Assembly (NCBI RefSeq): GCF_900184035.1
Contig: NZ_FXWP01000013.1
Coordinates: 496,001-560,000, forward strand
DNA length: 64,000 bases
Direction: 5' to 3'
Source of the DNA: Kosakonia pseudosacchari
GTDB lineage: Bacteria > Pseudomonadota > Gammaproteobacteria > Enterobacterales > Enterobacteriaceae
Every line of letters starts with the position of its first letter. The first letter of the stretch is position 1. A model generated the notes under the pieces. That model was not told where the DNA came from. It worked only from the letters and a program-made list of their open reading frames with translations, and searched no databases. Made by a program: the position numbers and the translations under genes. This document shows positions 55,701-64,000 of the stretch, in pieces.

Positions 55701-55883
55701 ATGGATCACCGTTTACTTGAAATTATTGCCTGCCCGGTGTGTAACGGCAAACTGAATTACACCCAGGATAAACAAGAACTAATCTGCAAAATCGACAGCC
55801 TCGCCTATCCGGTGCGGGACGGTATTCCGGTATTACTGGAAACTGAAGCGCGTTCATTAACTGCGGAAGAGAGCCGGCCATGA
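55701..55883 (+). CDS. ycaR: Trm112-like small zinc-ribbon protein YcaR
   Basis: A 60-residue protein of the Trm112/UPF0434 family: [29 protein letters not shown] ... [18 protein letters not shown] zinc-ribbon-like CPVC with Cys31 is seen. A strong ribosome-binding site (AGGAGG) fixes the start; the frame upstream, inside the end of ycaQ, is not used. Its stop overlaps the kdsB start (ATGA). Function is unknown; conservation beside kdsB suggests a link to envelope sugar metabolism, by context only. Confidence 0.95.
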   Translation: MDHRLLEIIACPVCNGKLNYTQDKQELICKIDSLAYPVRDGIPVLLETEARSLTAEESRP

Positions 55884-56626
55884 GTTTCGTTGTTATCATT
55901 CCCGCGCGTTATGCTTCCACTCGCTTGCCCGGCAAACCTTTAGTCGATATTAACGGTAAGCCCATGGTAGTGCATGTGCTGGAGCGCGCTCGTGAATCCG
56001 GCGCTGAGCGTATTATCGTGGCGACGGACAACGAAGAGGTGATGCATGCGGTGCAGGCGGTTGGTGGTGAAGTCTGTATGACCCGCGCCGATCATCAGTC
56101 CGGAACGGAACGCCTTGCAGAAGTCGTGGAAAAATGCGGTTTCAGTGACGATACCGTCATCGTCAATGTGCAGGGTGACGAGCCCATGATCCCCCCGGCG
56201 ATTATTCGCCAGGTGGCAGAAAACCTTGCCGCGCGTGATGTTGGGATGGCAACGCTGGCGGTTCCCATTCATAGCGCGGAAGAGGCATTCAATCCGAACG
56301 CAGTGAAAGTGGTGATGGATGCCGAAGGTTACGCGCTCTATTTCTCCCGCGCCACGATCCCCTGGGATCGCGACCGTTTCGCACAATCTCGCGAGATGAT
56401 TGGCGATACTTTCCTGCGTCATATCGGCATTTATGGCTATCGCGCCGGTTTTATCCGCCGTTATGTCAGCTGGCAAACCAGCCCACTTGAGCAGATAGAG
56501 ATGCTGGAGCAACTGCGCGTGCTCTGGTACGGCGAGAAAATCCACGTTGCCGTCGCCAGTGTGGTGCCGGGTACCGGTGTGGATACCCCTGAAGATCTGG
56601 CGCGCGTCCGTCAGGAGCTGCGTTAA
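55880..56626 (+). CDS. kdsB: CMP-KDO synthetase
   Basis: A 248-residue cytidylyltransferase, the same length as in E. coli. It has the nucleotide-binding start [18 protein letters not shown], the motif [12 protein letters not shown] and [17 protein letters not shown]. It activates KDO with CTP for transfer to lipid A. It is translationally coupled to ycaR and lies in the msbA-lpxK envelope cluster. Confidence 0.97.
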   Translation: MSFVVIIPARYASTRLPGKPLVDINGKPMVVHVLERARESGAERIIVATDNEEVMHAVQAVGGEVCMTRADHQSGTERLAEVVEKCGFSDDTVIVNVQGDEPMIPPAIIRQVAENLAARDVGMATLAVPIHSAEEAFNPNAVKVVMDAEGYALYFSRATIPWDRDRFAQSREMIGDTFLRHIGIYGYRAGFIRRYVSWQTSPLEQIEMLEQLRVLWYGEKIHVAVASVVPGTGVDTPEDLARVRQELR

Positions 56627-56634
56627 TCCTTCCA

Positions 56635-56658
56635 TCCCCTCCATTCGGAGGGGATTTG
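56635..56658 (+). terminator. Hairpin after kdsB
   Basis: Stem CCCCTCC / GGAGGGG with an ATTC loop, followed by ATTTGTC. The T-run is weak. Confidence 0.55.
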
Positions 56659-56762
56659 TCGCTTGCCGGCGAAATTCTCATGCTGTTTTGATCTCATCTG
56701 GATGACATCTGTGCTATCGGCGCTCATTATAAAAGCAGTCATCTTTGTGAGGGCAATCTGCT

Positions 56763-57656
56763 ATGGAACAACTGCGCGCTGAACTGAGTCATCTGTTGGG
56801 TGAAAAACTGAGTCGCATGGAGTGCGTCAGCGAAAAGCCGGATTCCGCACTCTGGTCGCTGTATGACAGCCAGGGAAATCCGATGCCGCTGCTGGCACGA
56901 AGTTTTTCAACGCCTGGCATTGCGCGCCAGTTAGCCTGGAAGATATCAATGCTGGCGCGTGGTGGGGCTGTCCGCATGCCGGTTGTTTATGGTGTCATGA
57001 CGCACGAAGAGCATCCAGGGCCGGATGTGCTGCTCATCGAACGTTTACGCGGCGTACCGGTTGAAGCCCCAGCACGCACGCCTGAGCGCTGGGAGCAACT
57101 CAAAGATCAAATCGTTGAGGCATTACTTTTCTGGCACCGCCAGGATAGCCACGGTTGTGTTGGCACCGTTGACAGTACCCAGGAAAACATCTGGCCTTCC
57201 TGGTATCGCCAGCGCGTGGAAGTGCTGTGGACCACGCTCAACCAGTATCACAACACCGGGTTGACGATGCAGGATAAGCGCATGCTGTTTCGTACTCGCG
57301 AGTGTCTACCCGCGTTGTTTGATGGTTTTAACGATAACTGCGTGCTGGTGCATGGCAGTTTTAACTTGCGCAGTATGTTGAAGGATGCCCGCAGCGACCA
57401 GTTACTGGCAATGGTTGGGCCTGGCATTATGCTCTGGGCGCCGCGTGAGTATGAACTGTTCCGGCTGGTGGACGGTGCGCAGGCAGAAGGATTGCTCTGG
57501 CATTATCTTCAGCGCGCGCCGGTTGCGGAATCCTTTCTGTGGCGGCGCTGGCTCTATCTGTTATGGGATGAAGTGGCGCAGTTGGTGAATACCGGACGGT
57601 TTAACCGCGCTAACTTCGATCTTGCCTCGAAATCACTGCTCCCCTGGCTGGTCTGA
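56763..57656 (+). CDS. ycbJ: YcbJ, APH/kinase-fold-like protein
   Basis: A 297-residue protein matching E. coli YcbJ from end to end (MEQLRAELSHLLGEKLSRM ... FDLASKSLLPWLV). The segment CVLVHGSFNLRSMLKD resembles the Brenner motif HGDFNxxN of aminoglycoside-type phosphotransferases, but with Ser in place of the catalytic Asp and Ser in place of the second metal ligand. It may be an inactive or diverged kinase fold; function is unknown. Its last 24 bases overlap the end of convergent elyC. Confidence 0.88.
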   Translation: MEQLRAELSHLLGEKLSRMECVSEKPDSALWSLYDSQGNPMPLLARSFSTPGIARQLAWKISMLARGGAVRMPVVYGVMTHEEHPGPDVLLIERLRGVPVEAPARTPERWEQLKDQIVEALLFWHRQDSHGCVGTVDSTQENIWPSWYRQRVEVLWTTLNQYHNTGLTMQDKRMLFRTRECLPALFDGFNDNCVLVHGSFNLRSMLKDARSDQLLAMVGPGIMLWAPREYELFRLVDGAQAEGLLWHYLQRAPVAESFLWRRWLYLLWDEVAQLVNTGRFNRANFDLASKSLLPWLV

Positions 57657-58412
57657 ACTGCCTTTCAACCACTGCCAGATACGCCCTAACGTTTCATAAC
57701 CCACCCGGTCGCTGTGCATCAGCCACACCGGGGAGGGGATAATGCGTTCCCACGGATTAAGCGGAGAGGTAATTGCCAGCTGGTTTGCCGGTGCTGGCAA
57801 TGGATGCAGGCCAGCATGCTGGAAGAAAATCATGGCGCGTGGCAGATGAGACGCCGATGTCACCAGCAGGAAAGGCGCATCACCAATCGCCTGTTTTACC
57901 GCAAGCGCTTCCCGCTCGGTGTCTTTCGGTTGATCCAGCGTCATGATGGCGCTGCGCGGCACGCCCAGGCTTTCAGCGACGCGCGCGCCAGCTTCCGCCG
58001 TGCTGACCGGATTGGTTTGCGCCGCCGCACCGGTAAAGATAATTTTTGAACCGGGGTTGGCCTGCCACAGACGAATGCCCTCCGTCAGACGCGGCAGACT
58101 GTTATTAATCAGGTTAGAACTCGGTGCCCACGCGTCGTTCCAGGTGTAGCCGCCGCCGAGAATCACGATGTATTTTACCGGCTGCGTGTTGCGCCAGGTC
58201 GGGTAGGTCTCTTCGATCGGTTGTAAAAAGCGATCGGCTACGGGCTGCATGCTCAACAGCAATAAAACCAGCCATCCGACGCTGATAAGAACTTTGCCGG
58301 TTTTCTGCCAGCGGCTAAACCAGATCAGCGCAATGCCCAGCCCGATCAGCAAAAGTAAAAAAGGCAGAGGCAGCATCAGGCCGCCGATGTATTTTTTAAG
58401 GGTAAAAAGCAC
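57633..58412 (-). CDS. elyC: Envelope biogenesis factor ElyC (DUF218)
   Basis: A 259-residue inner-membrane protein with two N-terminal helices (about 12-32 and 40-55) and a DUF218 domain (YIVILGGGYTWNDAWAPSSNL, TGAAAQTNPVSTAEAGARVAESLG, LVTSASHLPRAMIFF). The start is GTG, preceded by AAGGAG, which gives exactly the length of E. coli ElyC (YcbC). ElyC is needed for peptidoglycan assembly at low temperature and affects undecaprenyl-phosphate carriers. It is divergent from cmoM. Confidence 0.93.
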   Translation of the reverse strand: MLFTLKKYIGGLMLPLPFLLLLIGLGIALIWFSRWQKTGKVLISVGWLVLLLLSMQPVADRFLQPIEETYPTWRNTQPVKYIVILGGGYTWNDAWAPSSNLINNSLPRLTEGIRLWQANPGSKIIFTGAAAQTNPVSTAEAGARVAESLGVPRSAIMTLDQPKDTEREALAVKQAIGDAPFLLVTSASHLPRAMIFFQHAGLHPLPAPANQLAITSPLNPWERIIPSPVWLMHSDRVGYETLGRIWQWLKGSSDQPGEQ

Positions 58413-58530
58413 CGTATCCGTCTCCTTTTTGACCATATAGCAGGCCTTTTGCGTCGATCTTACACCAGATGGGTTCATTATCGGCACGGCTGTGACAAAA
58501 TAGCGGTTTTGCCAGGAGCGTGGAGCCCCC

Positions 58531-59325
58531 ATGAAGGATCGCAATTTCGACGATATTGCCGAGAAGTTCTCGCGCAACATCTACGGCACGACGAAAGGTC
58601 AGTTGCGTCAGGCGATCCTGTGGCAGGATCTTGATGCGCTGCTGGCTAGGATGGGTGACCAGCCGTTGCGTGTGCTGGATGCTGGCGGCGGGGAAGGCCA
58701 GACGGCGATTCGCATGGCGCAGTTGGGGCATCACGTCACGCTCTGTGATGTGTCGAAAACGATGATCGCGCGTGCCCAGGTGGTGGCAGAAGAGAAAGGT
58801 GTGAGCGGTAACATGCATTTTATACAATGCGCCGTTCAGGACGTTGCTCAGCATTTGGAATCGCCGGTTGATCTGATATTGTTCCATGCTGTGCTGGAGT
58901 GGGTCGCAGAACCGGTTCCGGTGTTGCAAATATTGTGGTCGGTGCTACGCCCTGGCGGCGCGTTGTCATTAATGTTTTACAATGCCGACGGTTTGCTGAT
59001 GCACAATATGGTGGCAGGAAATTTTGACTATGTGAAAGTCGGTATGCCGAAGCGCAAAAAACGTACCCTTTCCCCGGATTTTCCGCGTGCTCCAGCGGAT
59101 GTTTACGGCTGGCTCGAACAGATTGGCTGGCAGGTAACGGGCAAAACGGGGGTGCGCGTGTTTCACGATTATCTGCGCGAAAAACACCAGCAGCATGACT
59201 GCTTTGACGCGCTACTCGAACTGGAAACACGCTATTGCCGCCAGGAGCCCTATATTAGCTTTGGCCGCTATATCCACGTGACCGCGCTTAAGCCGCAAAT
59301 CGATGAAAGGACAAACGATGAGTGA
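58531..59325 (+). CDS. cmoM: tRNA 5-carboxymethoxyuridine methyltransferase CmoM (SmtA)
   Basis: A 264-residue SAM methyltransferase starting [27 protein letters not shown]. The SAM-binding loop reads [16 protein letters not shown] (about 48-63), followed by VTLCDVS and [12 protein letters not shown]. It methylates cmo5U to mcmo5U at the wobble position of certain tRNAs. Its 3' end overlaps mukF by eight bases; the whole set smtA-mukFEB is an operon in E. coli. Confidence 0.96.
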   Translation: MKDRNFDDIAEKFSRNIYGTTKGQLRQAILWQDLDALLARMGDQPLRVLDAGGGEGQTAIRMAQLGHHVTLCDVSKTMIARAQVVAEEKGVSGNMHFIQCAVQDVAQHLESPVDLILFHAVLEWVAEPVPVLQILWSVLRPGGALSLMFYNADGLLMHNMVAGNFDYVKVGMPKRKKRTLSPDFPRAPADVYGWLEQIGWQVTGKTGVRVFHDYLREKHQQHDCFDALLELETRYCRQEPYISFGRYIHVTALKPQIDERTNDE

Positions 59326-60640
59326 ATTTTCCCAGACAGTCCCCGAACTGGTTGCCTGGGCCAGGAAAAATGATTTCTCCATCTCGCTGCCGGTCGACAG
59401 GCTCTCTTTCTTGCTGGCCATCGCCACGCTCAATGGCGAGCGTCTGGATGGGGAAATGAACGAAGGTGAACTGGTCGATGCCTTTCGTCATGTGAGTGAT
59501 GCGTTTGAGCAAACCAGTGAAACCATTATCCAGCGTGCCAATAACGCTATTAACGACCTGGTTCGCCAGCGTTTGTTAAATCGCTTTACCAGTGAGCTGG
59601 TGGAGGGCAATGCCATCTACCGCCTGACGCCGCTGGGCATTGGCATTACTGACTATTACATTCGCCAGCGTGAGTTCTCCACGCTGCGTCTTTCTATGCA
59701 GCTTTCCATTGTGGCCAGCGAGTTAAAACGCGCCGCAGACGCAGCACAGGAGGGCGGAGACGAATTCCACTGGCATCGCAATGTTTACGCACCGCTGAAA
59801 TACTCGGTCGCGGAGATTTTTGACAGCATCGATCTGACGCAGCGCCTGATGGATGAACAGCAGCAACAGGTCAAAGATGATATTGCACAGCTACTGAATA
59901 AAGACTGGCGCGCGGCCATCTCCAGTTGTGAATTGTTGCTGTCTGAAACCTCCGGTACGTTACGTGAACTGCAGGATACGCTTGATGCCGCCGGGGATAA
60001 GTTGCAGACCAATCTGTTGAGCATTCAGGACGCGACCCTTGGGCGCGATGATCTTGAGTTCCTCGATCAACTGGTCTTCAACCTGCAAAGTAAGCTGGAT
60101 CGTATTGTGAGCTGGGGCCAGCAGGCGATCGATCTGTGGATTGGTTACGATCGCCACGTACACAAATTCATCCGTACCGCTATTGATATGGATAAGAACC
60201 GCGTCTTTGCCCAGCGTTTGCGTCAGTCGGTACAATCCTACTTCGATGCGCCGTGGGCGTTAACCTACGCCAGCGCCGACAGGCTGCTGGACATGCGCGA
60301 TGAAGAGATGGCGCTGCGTGATGAAGAAGTCACGGGTGAGTTGCCGCCGGATCTGGAGTATGAAGAGTTTAACGAAATCCGCGAGCAACTGGCGGCGCTT
60401 ATTGAGCAGCAACTGGCAATTTATAAGACCAAAGGCGTGCCGCTGGATCTCGGCCTGGTGGCGCGCGAATATCTGGCGCAATATCCGCGCGTTCGTCATT
60501 TCGATATCGCGCGCATCGTGGTTGATCAGGCGGTACGTCTTGGCGTAGCGCAAGCAGATTTCACCGGACTGCCGCCGAAGTGGCAGCCGATTAATGATTA
60601 CGGAGCCAAGGTACAGGCGCATGTCATCGACAAATATTGA
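59318..60640 (+). CDS. mukF: Chromosome partition kleisin MukF
   Basis: A 440-residue kleisin starting [33 protein letters not shown]. The N-terminal winged-helix dimer domain is about 1-115, a helical middle links it to the C-terminal winged helix (about 330-440) that binds the MukB head cap. MukF bridges MukB heads and recruits MukE. The start is the second in-frame ATG (59318), matching E. coli. Confidence 0.97.
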   Translation: MSEFSQTVPELVAWARKNDFSISLPVDRLSFLLAIATLNGERLDGEMNEGELVDAFRHVSDAFEQTSETIIQRANNAINDLVRQRLLNRFTSELVEGNAIYRLTPLGIGITDYYIRQREFSTLRLSMQLSIVASELKRAADAAQEGGDEFHWHRNVYAPLKYSVAEIFDSIDLTQRLMDEQQQQVKDDIAQLLNKDWRAAISSCELLLSETSGTLRELQDTLDAAGDKLQTNLLSIQDATLGRDDLEFLDQLVFNLQSKLDRIVSWGQQAIDLWIGYDRHVHKFIRTAIDMDKNRVFAQRLRQSVQSYFDAPWALTYASADRLLDMRDEEMALRDEEVTGELPPDLEYEEFNEIREQLAALIEQQLAIYKTKGVPLDLGLVAREYLAQYPRVRHFDIARIVVDQAVRLGVAQADFTGLPPKWQPINDYGAKVQAHVIDKY

Positions 60641-61325
60641 ACAAGTGATGCCGGTTAAACTGGCACAGGCGTTGGCTAACTCTCTGTTTCCGGCACTGGA
60701 CAGCGCATTGCGCTCAGGGCGACACATCGGCCTCGACGAGCTGGACAATCACGCTTTTTTAATGGATTTCCAGGAGTATCTGGAAGAGTTTTACGCGCGC
60801 TATAACGTTGAGCTTATCCGCGCACCGGAAGGCTTTTTCTATCTGCGTCCGCGTTCCACCACGCTTATCCCGCGCTCGGTGCTTTCGGAGCTGGATATGA
60901 TGGTAGGTAAAATTCTTTGCTATCTCTACCTCAGCCCGGAGCGTCTGGCAAATGAAGGGATCTTCACCCAACAAGAGCTGTACGACGAGTTGTTATCGCT
61001 GGCGGATGAAGCGAAGCTGCTGAAGCTGGTAAATAACCGTTCTACCGGTTCCGATCTTGACCGACAAAAACTGCAGGAAAAGGTGCGTTCTTCGCTGAAC
61101 CGTCTGCGCCGTCTCGGCATGATCTGGTTTATGGGTAACGACAGCAGCAAGTTCCGTATCACTGAGTCCGTGTTCCGCTTTGGCGCTGATGTGCGCTCGG
61201 GCGATGATGCGCGTGAAGCGCAACTGCGCATGATCCGCGACGGTGAAGCGATGCCTGTCGAAAACCATCTGCAGCTCAATGATGAGCCTGAAGATAATCA
61301 GCCGGATAGCTCGGAGGAAGAGTAA
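60621..61325 (+). CDS. mukE: Chromosome partition protein MukE
   Basis: A 234-residue tandem winged-helix protein starting [21 protein letters not shown] and ending in an acidic tail ([15 protein letters not shown]). It binds the middle of MukF as a dimer and tunes MukB ATPase. It overlaps mukF by 20 bases and mukB by one, signs of strict translational coupling and stoichiometry in the MukBEF condensin. Confidence 0.97.
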   Translation: MSSTNIEQVMPVKLAQALANSLFPALDSALRSGRHIGLDELDNHAFLMDFQEYLEEFYARYNVELIRAPEGFFYLRPRSTTLIPRSVLSELDMMVGKILCYLYLSPERLANEGIFTQQELYDELLSLADEAKLLKLVNNRSTGSDLDRQKLQEKVRSSLNRLRRLGMIWFMGNDSSKFRITESVFRFGADVRSGDDAREAQLRMIRDGEAMPVENHLQLNDEPEDNQPDSSEEE

Positions 61326-64000
61326 TGATTGATCGCGGTAAATTTCGTTCGCTGACGCTGATTAACTGGAACGGCTTTTTTGCCCGAACATTTGATCTGG
61401 ATGAGCTGGTGACAACGCTCTCCGGGGGCAACGGTGCCGGCAAATCGACCACGATGGCCGCTTTTGTTACGGCATTGATTCCGGATTTGACGCTGCTGCA
61501 CTTCCGTAACACCACCGAAGCGGGCGCGACCTCAGGTTCTCGTGATAAAGGCCTGCACGGTAAACTGAAAGCCGGGGTTTGTTACTCAGTGCTGGATGTG
61601 ATCAACTCCCGTCATCAGCGCGTGCTGGTGGGGGTGCGTTTGCAACAGGTCGCGGGTCGCGATCGTAAAGTGGATATCAAACCGTTTGCTATTCAGGGCT
61701 TGCCGACCTCGATGCTGCCGACGCAGCTGTTGACGGAAACGCTGAATGAGCGTCAGGCGCGCGTGCTTTCTCTGCAGGAAGTGAAAGACAAGCTGGATAC
61801 GATGGAAGGGGTGCAGTTCAAGCAGTTCAACTCCATCACCGATTATCACGCGCTGATGTTTGATCTGGGTATTGTCGCGCGTCGTTTGCGCTCGGCTTCC
61901 GATCGCAGCAAGTTCTATCGCCTGATTGAAGCCTCGCTGTATGGCGGGATCTCCAGCGCCATTACGCGTTCGCTGCGTGATTATTTACTGCCGGAAAACA
62001 GCGGGGTGCGCAAAGCGTTCCAGGATATGGAAGCGGCACTGCGTGAAAACCGCATGACGCTGGAAGCCATTCGCGTGACTCAGTCGGATCGTGATCTGTT
62101 CAAGCATTTGATCAGCGAGGCGACTAACTACGTGGCGGCAGACTATATGCGCCACGCTAACGAACGGCGGGTGCATCTGGACAAAGCGCTTGAATATCGT
62201 CGCGATCTCTTTACCTCGCGCCAGCAACTGGCGGCAGAGCAGTATAAGCATGTCGATATGGCGCGCGAACTCTCCGAGCATAGCGGTGCGGAAGGGGATC
62301 TGGAAGCTGACTATCAGGCCGCCAGCGATCACCTGAATCTGGTGCAAACCGCGCTGCGTCAGCAGGAAAAAATCGAGCGCTACGAAGCGGATCTCGACGA
62401 ACTGCAAGTTCGCCTTGAAGAGCAGCATGAAGTTGTTGCCGAAGCCGCTGAGCGTCAGGAAGAGAACGAGGCCCGCGCCGAAGCCGCCGAGCTTGAAGTG
62501 GATGAACTGAAAAGCCAGCTTGCCGATTACCAGCAAGCGCTGGATGTCCAGCAAACTCGCGCCATTCAGTACAACCAGGCGTTGCAGGCTCTGCAGCGTG
62601 CAAGAGAGCTATGCAACCTGCCGGATTTGACGCCGGAAAGCGCCGACGAATGGCTGGAAACCTTCCAGGCGAAAGAGCAGGAAGCGACGGAAAAACTGCT
62701 GTCGCTGGATCAGAAATTAAGTGTGGCGCAAACCGCGCACAGTCAGTTCGAGCAGGCTTACCAGCTGGTGGCGGCGATTAACGGCCCGCTGGCGCGTAAC
62801 GAAGCCTGGGATGTGGCGCGCGAGCTGCTGCGTGATGGCGTTAACCAGCGCCATCTGGCTGAGCAAGTGCAGCCGCTGCGTATGCGCCTGAATGAGCTGG
62901 AACAGCGTCTGCGTGAGCAGCAGGATGCCGAGCGTTTGCTGGCAGAGTTCTGCAAACGCCAGGGCAAGCAGTATGATGCGCAAGAGCTTGAAGCGCTGCA
63001 TCAGGAACTGGAAGCGCAAATCGCCGCACTCTCTGACAACGTTTCTGCTGCCGGTGAGCAGCGCATGGCGCTGCGTCAGGAACTGGAACAATTACAATCG
63101 CGTATTCAGTCGCTGACCAAGCGCGCGCCGGTGTGGCTGGCGGCGCAAAGTAACCTGACGCAACTGTGCGAGCAAAGCGGTGAGCAGTTTGAGTCCGGGC
63201 AGGAGGTTACCGAGTATCTGCAGCAACTGCTGGAACGTGAGCGTGAAGCCATCGTTGAGCGCGATGAAGTGGGCGCACGAAAACGCGCTGTCGATGATGA
63301 AATCGAACGTTTAAGCCAGCCGGGCGGTGCCGAAGATGGTCGTCTCAATGCGCTGGCAGAGCGCTTTGGCGGCGTACTGCTGTCGGAAATCTATGACGAT
63401 GTCAGCATTGACGATGCGCCGTATTACTCCGCGCTATACGGGCCTTCGCGTCATGCGATTGTGGTGCCGGATCTGTCGCTGGTCGCCGATATGCTCGAAG
63501 GGCTGGAAGATTGCCCGGAAGATCTCTATCTGATCGAAGGGGACCCGCAATCCTTCGATGACAGCGTGTTTAGCGTGGATGAGCTGGAAAAAGCGGTGGT
63601 GGTGAAAATCGCCGATCGCCAGTGGCGTTATTCACGCTTCCCGACGCTGCCGCTGTTTGGCCGCGCGGCACGCGAAAGCCGTATTGAAAGCCTGCATGCA
63701 GAGCGTGAAGCGCTGGCGGAGCGTTTTGCCACGCTCTCTTTTGATGTGCAGAAAACGCAGCGCCTGCATCAGGCATTCAGCCGCTTTATTGGTAGCCACC
63801 TGGCGGTAGCATTTGAGGATGATCCGGAAGCGGAAATCCGCGCGCTCAGCAGCCGTCGTGGCGAGCTGGAACGCGCAATCAGCAACCATGAAAATGACAA
63901 CCAGCAAAACCGTGTGCAGTTCGAACAGGCGAAAGAGGGCGTTGCCCAGCTTAACCGCTTGCTGCCGCGCATTAATCTGCTGGCTGACGAAACCCTTGCC
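61325..64000 (+). CDS. mukB: Chromosome partition protein MukB, N-terminal part
   Basis: The gene is cut by the right edge; 892 codons of an expected about 1480 are visible and open throughout. The N-terminal head has Walker [10 protein letters not shown] (residues 34-42) in [21 protein letters not shown] long coiled coil follows from about residue 230 (Glu/Gln/Ala/Leu-rich heptads), with the hinge beginning near residue 660. MukB is the SMC-like ATPase of MukBEF; its hinge binds topoisomerase IV. Confidence 0.97.
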   Translation, partial: MIDRGKFRSLTLINWNGFFARTFDLDELVTTLSGGNGAGKSTTMAAFVTALIPDLTLLHFRNTTEAGATSGSRDKGLHGKLKAGVCYSVLDVINSRHQRVLVGVRLQQVAGRDRKVDIKPFAIQGLPTSMLPTQLLTETLNERQARVLSLQEVKDKLDTMEGVQFKQFNSITDYHALMFDLGIVARRLRSASDRSKFYRLIEASLYGGISSAITRSLRDYLLPENSGVRKAFQDMEAALRENRMTLEAIRVTQSDRDLFKHLISEATNYVAADYMRHANERRVHLDKALEYRRDLFTSRQQLAAEQYKHVDMARELSEHSGAEGDLEADYQAASDHLNLVQTALRQQEKIERYEADLDELQVRLEEQHEVVAEAAERQEENEARAEAAELEVDELKSQLADYQQALDVQQTRAIQYNQALQALQRARELCNLPDLTPESADEWLETFQAKEQEATEKLLSLDQKLSVAQTAHSQFEQAYQLVAAINGPLARNEAWDVARELLRDGVNQRHLAEQVQPLRMRLNELEQRLREQQDAERLLAEFCKRQGKQYDAQELEALHQELEAQIAALSDNVSAAGEQRMALRQELEQLQSRIQSLTKRAPVWLAAQSNLTQLCEQSGEQFESGQEVTEYLQQLLEREREAIVERDEVGARKRAVDDEIERLSQPGGAEDGRLNALAERFGGVLLSEIYDDVSIDDAPYYSALYGPSRHAIVVPDLSLVADMLEGLEDCPEDLYLIEGDPQSFDDSVFSVDELEKAVVVKIADRQWRYSRFPTLPLFGRAARESRIESLHAEREALAERFATLSFDVQKTQRLHQAFSRFIGSHLAVAFEDDPEAEIRALSSRRGELERAISNHENDNQQNRVQFEQAKEGVAQLNRLLPRINLLADETLA

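Overview
The window is a 64 kb piece of an enterobacterial chromosome. Almost every gene is recognisable as the orthologue of an Escherichia coli gene from the 19-21 minute region, in the same order and usually with the same protein length. Differences in residues, loss of the dms region and an added catabolic island argue against E. coli itself. An Enterobacter/Kosakonia-type member of the Enterobacteriaceae is likely; the genus cannot be fixed from sequence reading alone. No rRNA, tRNA, insertion sequence or prophage was seen.

Layout. 1-880: 5' part of hcp (minus strand), with NsrR- and FNR-like sites upstream. 1.0-9.0 kb: lysO, aqpZ, ybjD, ybjX and macAB. 9.0-12.3 kb: cspD, clpS and clpA. 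12.3-20.0 kb: the accessory part, between clpA and infA. It holds an eroded three-repeat type I-F CRISPR array without cas genes, then a LysR regulator divergent from a six-gene catabolic operon (CitMHS transporter, AtuA-like protein split into two ORFs, two-subunit 3-oxoacid CoA-transferase, thiolase). 20.0-25.9 kb: infA, aat, cydCD and trxB, all on the minus strand. 26.4-34.6 kb: lrp, ftsK (TTG start, LexA box, eight 42-bp repeats), lolA, rarA and serS. 35-42.6 kb: ycaD, pflA, pflB, focA and ycaO. 42.7-51.6 kb: ycaP, serC-aroA, cmk-rpsA, ihfB and ycaI. 51.6-57.7 kb: msbA-lpxK, ycaQ, ycaR-kdsB and ycbJ. 57.6-64 kb: elyC, then cmoM-mukF-mukE-mukB, with mukB cut by the window end.

How the genes work together. 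Most are housekeeping: proteolysis (ClpS/ClpA), division and chromosome handling (FtsK, MukBEF, IHF-beta), envelope biogenesis (LolA, MsbA, LpxK, KdsB, ElyC), anaerobic formate metabolism (PflA/PflB/FocA), redox and cytochrome bd assembly (TrxB, CydDC), translation (InfA, SerS, RpsA, Aat) and shikimate/serine metabolism (AroA, SerC). The catabolic operon encodes a complete end-route: uptake of a carboxylate, an unknown AtuA-type step, transfer of CoA to a 3-oxoacid and thiolytic cleavage to acetyl-CoA units. Its substrate is unknown. It is the best candidate here for an undescribed pathway, and it lies where type I-F CRISPR-Cas normally sits in E. coli.
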